64,000 nt of DNA from Spirometra erinaceieuropaei. Taxonomy: Eukaryota; Platyhelminthes; Cestoda; Diphyllobothriidea; Diphyllobothriidae. The notes below the pieces were generated by a model, which ran no database searches, was not told the DNA's origin, and saw only the letters and a list, made by a program, of their open reading frames with translations. Location: contig CACRXP010000662.1 in NCBI GenBank assembly GCA_902702965.1, positions 188,335 through 252,334 on the forward strand, read 5' to 3'. This document shows, piece by piece, positions 56,700 through 64,000 of this stretch (the first letter of the stretch is position 1; every line of letters starts with the position of its first letter). The translations under genes were made by a program, and so were the position numbers.

Positions 56700-58970
56700 T
56701 GCGCGACATATCCGGCTCCCCGTCAGTCTTCGTCCATTTCGATCAAGCAGCAGTAGACGCTAAAGGGGACGACTGGTCAGAAAACTCGCATGAAATATTC
56801 AGCAACTTAGAACCCAAAATCTTCCAAAATCTGTCGTGACTAAGCTCCGCGTTCTTTATGCAAATGCTCAGAGTTTGTTCCAGAAGCTTGATGAGCTGGA
56901 AGTGTGGAGATCAGATATGCATTCGAATGTCATTTCCATCACAGAGACCTTGTTACAGGGTGAAGTCTCGGATGCCAAAACTGTACTCGATTAATACCAA
57001 TTTTTTCGCCAAGACAGGCTGCATAAAAGGGAGGGGTGCTAGCGATCTACGTCAAGAGAGGAATTACCGCGTCAGAACATAAAACTGGTTGCTTCCATGA
57101 CTGTGAACAAATGTGGTTAAGACTAAGGATGTGTGGCACACCTCATCTGAATTTCCTGACCGTATACAGACCGCCTAATCAACATCTTGAGGTTGACGAG
57201 GCGATGTTTGGGTTAAATAAAGAGGTTATGCAAAACTATGAGACATTGATAACCGGAGACTTCAACTCATCGATAATCGGTCGGAACAATTTATTAGTAA
57301 ATGGTTCGCGAAATTCCTGTGATTTCGGGCTCTTAAAACTAACGACTGCTCTCTTGCTTGTTCAGAATGTCACGTTTCCAAACAGAATGAGTGGCTTAAT
57401 GGGTAAATTGTCTGGACCTCGTCCTTACAATAGACCCAATTAATGCTGGCGAACTTATACCCATGGCATCACTCGGTAAGAGTGGCCATGTCATGCCGCT
57501 TTGGGAATAACATTTATACAGCCAACAAATGGATAAGATTGAGCCTCATTTGAATTTTTCGCGAGGAAATTTTGTTATCATAAGAAGTGAATCATCAGTA
57601 GTTAACTGGCATGACGTTCTTGTCGGATAGACAGCTGTTGATTAGAAAGCTCTCTAAGGAGTTCATATATCAAAACTGTACGATAAAGAAAGTCCAAAAG
57701 GCAAGTCGTACTGTCTGGTTAACGCAACACATAAAGAAAGAGGTACGCCGGAAGAATGATTTTTGGAGAAGGTATGTAAGAACAAAACAACCTTTAATTT
57801 ATGGACAGTTTTGTCGAAAGCGAGACGAGGTAAGATCGAATACCCTCAGGTCGCGGAAGGATTATGAAACGCGAGTTATGGAACGGGCCGTTCATAAGCC
57901 AAAATTACTCTTTAGTTACATCAGCAGCAGATTAAGCAACAAAGGGGCGGTCCCAGCGTTGAAAGGAGAAAACATTGAGGCTCTTATCGGAAATGACGCT
58001 AAGGCAAAAACCTAAGCCGGCTTTCCTCAAATGTTTTCACCAATCAAGCGTACTTTGACGGGGCTGGATTGCTTACTGAAACAACCGATTAAATAATGGA
58101 AAGCATGGACTCCCCAGAAGAAGATGTGAAGAAGGAAATCCTAGCGCTTAAGGAGTGTAAGTCTCTGGGTCCGGACCAAACACCGACAACAGTTCTTAAG
58201 AAGCTGGCTTTCGAACTCGCCAGAACACTTCTGCGCATTTTCCAGTCGTCCTTTCACCCAGTCATTCTCCCTTCTGATCGGAAGGTGGCGAATATATATC
58301 CCATTCACAAGGGTGGATCTGGGAAAAGTGCAAAAAAATTATCGTCCGGCGAGCCTAACGTGCATTTGGGGCTATGTTATGGGGAAAATAATCAAAAAGC
58401 CATCATAAAATCCCTTGAAGAAAAGAATTTCCTTTATAGTTCCAAACAAGGCGTTCGACGACATCGCTCCTGTTTAACAAGTATGCCCTATTCAATGGAA
58501 CGGTGGTCCCGTTCGTTGGACAAAGGAACAACAGTCGACGTCGTTTACATCGATTTCAAAAAAGCCTTTGATTGTGTTCCACACCGCCGGTTACCCTACA
58601 ACGTTGGAGAGCCTGAGATAAGGAGGAACCCACTAAACCGATCGACCGATCGCAGTTTGTGTGCATTAGCAGTGGAAAGTCAACGCCAGGGCCAGCTGTG
58701 AATGGAGTCCCCAGGACTCTGTATTCAGACCAGTACTGATTTTAATTTATGCCAACGACTGTAGGAATGGACTGGATTGCAGTGGAGTCATGTTTGCGGA
58801 TGACAGGAAGTTGTGGCGATCGATTAATGGGAAAATGGTGAATGGCCTCTGCAATAAGGACTTAAACGTCTACGTGAGCGGTCCGAAAAAGGCCGCTAAA
58901 GTTTACTTTTGAGAAATGCAACGCACTGCGACTCAAAATGAGTGGGAGAGCAGAAGGGGATGATCATCAG
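56700..58970 (+). mobile_element. CR1/jockey-type LINE, endonuclease plus reverse transcriptase, 3'-truncated
   Basis: The plus strand has endonuclease pieces KLDELEVWRSDMHSNVISIT near 56890, LAIYVKRGITASEHK near 57040, NFLTVYRPPNQHLEV near 57150 and ETLITGDFNSSII near 57240. A linker lies at 57611-58015. Reverse transcriptase has CKSLGPDQTPTTVL near 58155, VVYIDFKKAFDCVPHRRL near 58540 and VMFADDRKLW near 58790, so FADD is intact. Stops and frameshifts occur near 56990, 57440, 58015 and 58700. The thumb and 3' end are missing; another LINE starts at about 58975. Its 5' end lies head to head with the minus-strand LINE. Confidence 0.8.
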
Positions 58971-58974
58971 AACC

Positions 58975-60068
58975 TCCTTGGCGGAAGGTGCCTTTTAAAT
59001 GTGACTGAACAGATGGAAAAGTGGAGACTGATGACCAGTTTAAAGCGTCCCTCCTTCGTAACTTCTATCAGCCCGTCTTCACACGCAAACCTCATTCTTT
59101 ATTTCCTTATCCATCCGTTCGTCAACCAACCTCTCCTCCTAGTACCCCTCACCCTCCTACCCCTTCCCTACCCTCCTTAATTAATGAACCACTCTTTTCA
59201 TCGACCATATCTAGGGCCGAACTACTCCGGCTGAAACCTTCCAAATCGACTGACCCAGATAGAAGTCCCGCGCTAGCAGTTCGTGAACTTGCTAGTGAAC
59301 TGTATAAGCCATTGTCTGCAATATTTCAAAAGTCATTTGAAGAAGACGAGCTCTCAGAAGAATGGAAGTGCGCACTCATCACTCCGATCTATAAAGGAGG
59401 TGCACGAGTTTCCGTCAGTCTTACATGCATCGGGTGTAAAATAATGGAACGCATTATCAAAAGACATTTAATACAACACCTAAAAAAACAAAAATATTTT
59501 GTGACGTCCAACATGGCTTTCGTCCGATACGCTCCTGCTTGACGAGTGTCCTTTACTCGCACTGACAATGGGCAAGTGCTACCGATAAGGTTTATATTCA
59601 GTAGATGTCATATTTTTGACTTCAAGAAGACCTTTGGCAGTATCCCGCACAGGCTTCTTTTACAGAAGATCTGCGATGTAAGAATTCAAGGAAGAGTGTT
59701 TAAATGGATCAGGAGTTTTCGGTCCTCCAGAGTACAGTGTTCGTTGGTAACTTTACCTCGGAATGAGCAAAGGTGGAATTTGGTGTCCCATAGGGTTCTG
59801 TTGTAGGTCCAGTATTCTTCTTTACTTATGTTAACGACAGCATGAGTGAACTAGATTATGAGGCCCTCATATTTGCGGACGACGCAGAAATATAGAGTGA
59901 AGTCAAGTGCGATGATGACGCAAAAAAGTTGCAATTGAACATCGAGTAACTGAGTGTTTGGTCGAACAGATAACTTTTAAGTCTAACGTGTCCAAATGCG
60001 TGGTCTGACTCCTGAACACCGGCCGAAGTGCATCTGCCAAACATCGGTATTATATTGACGGGACGATG
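58975..60068 (+). mobile_element. Second CR1-like LINE, 5'- and 3'-truncated
   Basis: The plus strand begins with a LRNFYQPVFTRKPHSLF block near 59050, the usual linker before RT. It continues with STDPDRSPALAVRELASELY near 59250, EEWKCALITPIYKGG near 59360, GCKIMERIIKRHLIQH near 59430, FDFKKTFGSIPHRLLLQKI near 59620 and LIFADDAEI near 59870. In-frame stops are near 59540 and 59804. It ends at an AAT microsatellite. Directly preceding sequence belongs to a different LINE copy in the same orientation. Confidence 0.78.
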
Positions 60069-60089
60069 TTATAATAATAATAATAATAG
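60069..60089 (+). repeat. (AAT)n microsatellite
   Basis: About six ATA/AAT units at the end of the LINE fragment, likely its tail or the site into which it inserted. Confidence 0.8.
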
Positions 60090-60479
60090 CATTGAATACC
60101 AGTTTTCCGCCATTGTCAGGGCAGCGTTAAACACAAATCCGACCAGCAGTGAAAAAACTCCCGTCAAAAAAATTAAGTTGATGGTGGTTTTACATTGTTT
60201 GGAGGGCTCAGGAGAAAAAAACAGCTGCCCATGAAATGACGACAGTCAGGAAGGGGAGGGGTAGCACTGAATTGGATATTATCAGTCGCCAATTTATTTC
60301 ATGAAGTTTGGGCTGGTCCAAACAGGAGCACCAAAGAATAGCTGTCGCTGTTGGCTAAAGAAGTTGCCCTTGGTAATACCGACCATAGAGATCGGTGACC
60401 ACAAACGTCACCGCTCCGGTATAGTCGATCGGTGGATTCAGCATCCAAAATTTGTGGAAGCTTTTCTGAACGCAAAAAG
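60090..60479. other. No recognised feature
   Basis: A spacer between LINE fragments. No domain is seen. Confidence 0.35.
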
Positions 60480-61890
60480 CCGGTAATAGTTCTCTTAAAC
60501 AAAAAGATAATTTTGCAGGGTTTTCACATTCGTGGGTAATTTATTCCAAATAGCAATTGTATTTACAGAAATGAACCGACGACATTTAACGGTACGGGCC
60601 AGAGGAAGGAATAAGAAGACCTCATGGTGACCGTTACGTCGGGGGTGTGCAAGATGTCTTCCGCTCAGGGACACGCATGAGGCTAAATAAGAACGAATAG
60701 TATTCCAGGCCAGATCGAACGTACATGTTTTAAAGACGCATCCTAATATCCCGGGTTTTAGAGATTCAGAGGGTAAGTCCGGTCGTTCTACCTGCTTTGG
60801 AGACTGTCAGGGCGCAGTACTCCGAGAGATTGAGAATCTTGGAATATGATACACCCATATCCTTAACAGCCCCAAAAATATTTATGTCGTGACCGTCAAT
60901 ACTTAGTTGAGGTTGGTGGTAGTCGCCAACCATCACGACTGAGCATTTATGCCAAGAAAGAGAAAAGTGTCATGCGCGACACCACTGGGCAAAGGCCTGG
61001 AGGTCGCTCTTTAGGAGCTCAAGCCTGATGTCACAATCTGCCGGCTTGTACCTGTATGTAACTTTTAGATCATCAGCATACATGAAGGGCTTATCATTCT
61101 GAAATACATAGGGTACATCGTTAACAAAAAGGCAAATTTAAGGCGTGCCGAGTACACTACCCTGAATGACTCCATTCCTCATACGCGTGGGATTGGAGAT
61201 GGCACTGGAAATCCTGACTAGTTGTGTACGAGCGCCCAGGTAGGACGATATAAAATTCAAAAGTGTGCCACCCATTCCGAAAGTGGACAGTTTCAAGAGA
61301 AGAAGAGCACGGTCTACACGAGGAAAAGTCCAAGTTAAATCGAAATAGACTGTGCAAAGGGCAAAACCGTTATTCGTAGATTGGAGAACATGCCCAAAGA
61401 AAGAGAACTGACAGGTGTTACAAGACCGAGCATTGAGGAACCCATTCTGTGCAGCGTTCGGTAGGTTATTCTCTGTTAAGTGACACATCATCTTATCTTT
61501 GATCAATGTCTATAAGATTTGCGAAGATGCGAGGAGGGCGCTTATTGGCCGAAAGTAATCCAATGACGTAGATTGGCCATGCTTGTGAATAATCAAAATG
61601 TGTGATTCCTCCCACAAGGTAGGATAGGTTTCACTTTGAAGAGCGAGCTTAAATATCTTGCATAAGAGAGATGGGAAATTGCATTTGCATCGGATTTTAG
61701 AGTGCCCACTGGAACACCATCGGTCCGCGGCAACGAGATTGACGAAGAGGCCGAATTGTTACAGTCACATCCCACAGAGTGATGGTTATAGTTTTGAAAA
61801 CTGTCTCGGTCAGCGCCTGGATGGTCGACAGCGGAGTGGTCCAGTTTTGAATAAACGTTTTGGACAGGAAAGCAATGAAACTATAGAAAC
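60480..61890 (-). mobile_element. CR1-like LINE, reverse transcriptase and C-terminus, decayed
   Basis: The minus strand from 61890 has FLSKTFIQNWTTPLSTIQAL near 61870 and ALTETVFKTITI. It continues with PRTDGVPVGTLKSDANAI near 61720, then ESHILIIHKHGQSTSL near 61610. The open frame 61506-61138 carries TVYFDLTWTFPRVDRALLLL (KAFD block changed) and NGVIQGSVLGTP. The palm follows with LFVNDVPYVFQNDKPFMYADD near 61120-61070, here YADD. The C-terminal region (SGLEYYSFLFSLMRVP) is near 60700. The end is near 60480. Several frameshifts. Confidence 0.75.
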
Positions 61891-61894
61891 CATT

Positions 61895-62740
61895 GAAGTT
61901 GTAAGAAGACACAGAGATCTAGCTGTGCGGACGACCATAAATATATTGCCATCAGAACATTGCAGGAAGATGGTCCGGTATGTAACTAGTATTTTACACT
62001 GGATCACACTTGCATTTAAAATCTTCCCTCCCGAACTCTTCGAAAGACTTTTGGCGTCTTTTTAAGCCCCCATATGGAGTACGGAATGCCAGCAGCTTCA
62101 CCGTGGATGAAGAAGGTTATTGATTCACTGGAACAGGTGTTACGCAGAGCAGCGAAGATGATCGACGGTCCAAAGCATTTGTCTTATCAGGAGAAGCTAA
62201 ATGTGCTTGACTCATTTTCTCTATCTTATAGGCAACTACACTTCAGTCTACACTGCGGAAATTCCGGATTGTCCGTGGCCAAGGTTGTTCTCTAAGAACA
62301 AAGGACATTTTTTGAATTTGCTTTTACAGACCAATTACGCGGTCATCCCTACAAAGTCAAGAGTGGGCGCACACGGCAAGACCGTGGGAAGTTTTCATTA
62401 AGCCAGCGGGTTGTCCGGCCATGGAACTCGCTGCCAAGTGAGATCGTGACGGCCTCCACAATCAGCCTGTTTAGAAAAAGCTTGCTTGCATGATTTTTGA
62501 AGAAAACTGGCGTTTGCAACATGACAACTTACAGCCAGCTCTGTAAAACGCTTTGTCGTATACAACCTTCACATACATTACTACAGTGAAAAAATGTGCT
62601 TCTCTATCATTGTGATTGTACGCGATCCAACCACGTTATAAATGTTTGCAACTTTACTTTGAGTGTGAATCTGCGAAAACGTTGTACATAAATAGGGTCA
62701 TCAAAGCTCTGCCTCTAAGCCCTTTAATACATACATACGC
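61895..62740 (+). mobile_element. 3'-terminal LINE fragment
   Basis: The plus strand reads VVRRHRDLAVRTTINILPSE near 61895 and FERLLASF near 62040. After a stop it continues with MEYGMPAASPWMKKVIDSLE near 62075, RRAAKMIDGPKHLSYQEKLN near 62150 and SQRVVRPWNSLPSEI near 62405. This is the C-terminal end of a CR1-like ORF2. The 3' end has tacataaatagggtcatcaa near 62690 and finishes with a CATA repeat near 62728-62740. It lies head to head with the minus-strand LINE at about 61890. Confidence 0.78.
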
Positions 62741-62744
62741 AGAC

Positions 62745-64000
62745 CTTGGGATTAGCACTGTGTAGCTTTTTAAGCCCTCCTCTCAATGAGTTAGGACAGA
62801 CAAAAGGGAAATCCGTGTCCTTTTCGTCATCAAACGAACCTTCGTAAAGAATGTGGTAGTGGTGATGGTGGTGTTGGTGGTTTAATCCCAACAAATAACT
62901 GGGCTTCATATAAGCTTGATAGAAAGTTGAGCTCAGATTGGGCCACGATGGGCGTTAGTTGGGTTGAATAGTGTTCGTGCGAACACATGAGTAGCGCCGC
63001 ACATGGGACTGGGATGCTGGGAAGCAACTGTACGTAGTCTCCACGCGGCGCTTGCCATTGTATCCAGTCTTAACACGAGAAAGATGACAGGTTAAGACGG
63101 TCGTCCGTTCCATAAGTGAGGTAACAGACTGCGAGGGTGACTCAGTGGAATCCACCCCAACGGTCGCGGGATTCTAAAGGAAATATTTTCAAAATGTCAA
63201 ACGTGCAGTCGCGTGGGGAGTATCGGACCTTTAAATGAAGTCTATAACAGTCCAATGTGAATAAACAGACCCAGAAGCAATATCCCTTTTTCCGTTTCGG
63301 AAGTCTCAGTGGCCGCTTACTTCGAAATTGAATCAATACGTCTGCCACCAGCAATCGAATGCAGCAAGTCGCTTAAATATATTTATGCTGCAATAACGTT
63401 AGCAGTCGACAGCTCTATCAGGAGTCACATGTCGAGTCTGTGGCAACTAGCCATGGATGGCTGTGTCACGCAGGCATGGATTTTGCCTAAATTGTCTCTA
63501 TTGAGGCGACATCGAAAGGCAGGGACTTCGTGCAGTACTGAGATACTACTGGGTCTCGTTGTACGTTCCTCGACATTTTCGTACCTGCATCAGTTATATT
63601 CAATCCGAAATACGCAATTTATGTTTGCAGTCCAATTTTACAGCAAGTTACTGCGTCCCCACTCTGTAACCCCCCAACTGTTGTATTACCGGAGCACCCT
63701 TACTCAGGTAGTTACTGAGAGGTGAGGGCAAATTGGTAATAGGTGTCTTGTTATCGTTTATTATAGTTAAAATTTGTTGAACGAAAATAAATGGAAACCG
63801 ACCGGTCTAGGGACTTCATTACGTACTGGAACCGAACGGTTCCTGCCCGGAAAGGAAGGATAGAGTCCTTGTGCCAAATCGGTCAAGTACATAGAAAGCA
63901 AAAACATACTTTCCGTCAGACTCGGGCACCATGTCTACTGGGTGAACCTCCAGATACCTTTTGACTCGTTTTGTGAAGCTGGCCCATAATTCGCGTATTT
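62745..64000. other. Right end of the window, no gene recognised
   Basis: It holds a short CAC/ACC-type run near 62853-62880. A 138-codon frame at 63309-63725 has no ATG near its start and no recognised domain. On the minus strand a frame is open from the window edge down to a TAA at 63821-63819; it includes VKRYLEVHPVDMVPESDGKY and could be the end of an exon or element beyond the window. Confidence 0.35.

Noticed and set aside
63309..63725. 138-codon frame as a host gene
   Set aside because: It opens on a GTG, the first ATG lies well inside, and no family or motif is visible; described only under the right-end region.

Overview
The window looks like repeat-rich nuclear DNA of an invertebrate, most likely a parasitic flatworm and probably a tapeworm (inference). 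The evidence is a mix of Penelope-like elements (PLEs), CR1/jockey-type and RTE-type LINEs, a Ty3/Gypsy element, a mariner relic and a tRNA-derived SINE, and one ribosomal protein gene with a 34-bp intron. Very short introns are known from tapeworms. I see no operons, no phage genes and no CRISPR. Long six-frame ORFs are almost all retroelement pieces.

Layout. 356-5377: a young Ty3/Gypsy element, with LTRs 356-812 and 4921-5377 that differ at 2 sites, and one in-frame stop in integrase. 6305-14496: LINE pieces in both orientations, the best at 12470-14496. 14770-15717: the only ordinary host gene I recognise, ribosomal protein S24 (RPS24), read as three exons. 16155-19320: a dispersed non-coding repeat and a decayed PLE endonuclease. 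19320-20860: an RTE relic. 19859-31394: a direct tandem duplication of about 5.8 kb whose left edge lies inside that RTE relic. 31500-32130: more of the dispersed repeat. 33010-34426: a PLE. 35690-36825: a dead mariner followed by a 292-bp tandem pair, one copy of which carries a 100-bp palindromic insertion. 36826-41860: mostly unassigned. 41946-51441: a nest of at least seven PLE segments from at least two families, with an inverted pair of tRNA-derived SINEs in the middle. 52438-52794: a MITE-like inverted-repeat element holding a degenerate TTAGGG-like array. 53790-62740: five LINE pieces in alternating orientation, two of which still show endonuclease plus reverse transcriptase. 62745-64000: no recognised gene.

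The pieces do not form a pathway. The autonomous elements (Gypsy, LINEs, PLEs) each carry or carried their own replication enzymes; SINEs and short repeats would depend on LINE machinery. Almost every coding copy is broken by stops, frameshifts, truncation or inversion. The Gypsy copy is the least damaged. RPS24 sits directly between a LINE tail and unassigned repeat DNA and appears intact. Coordinates of decayed elements are approximate (tens of bases) because boundaries were read by eye.
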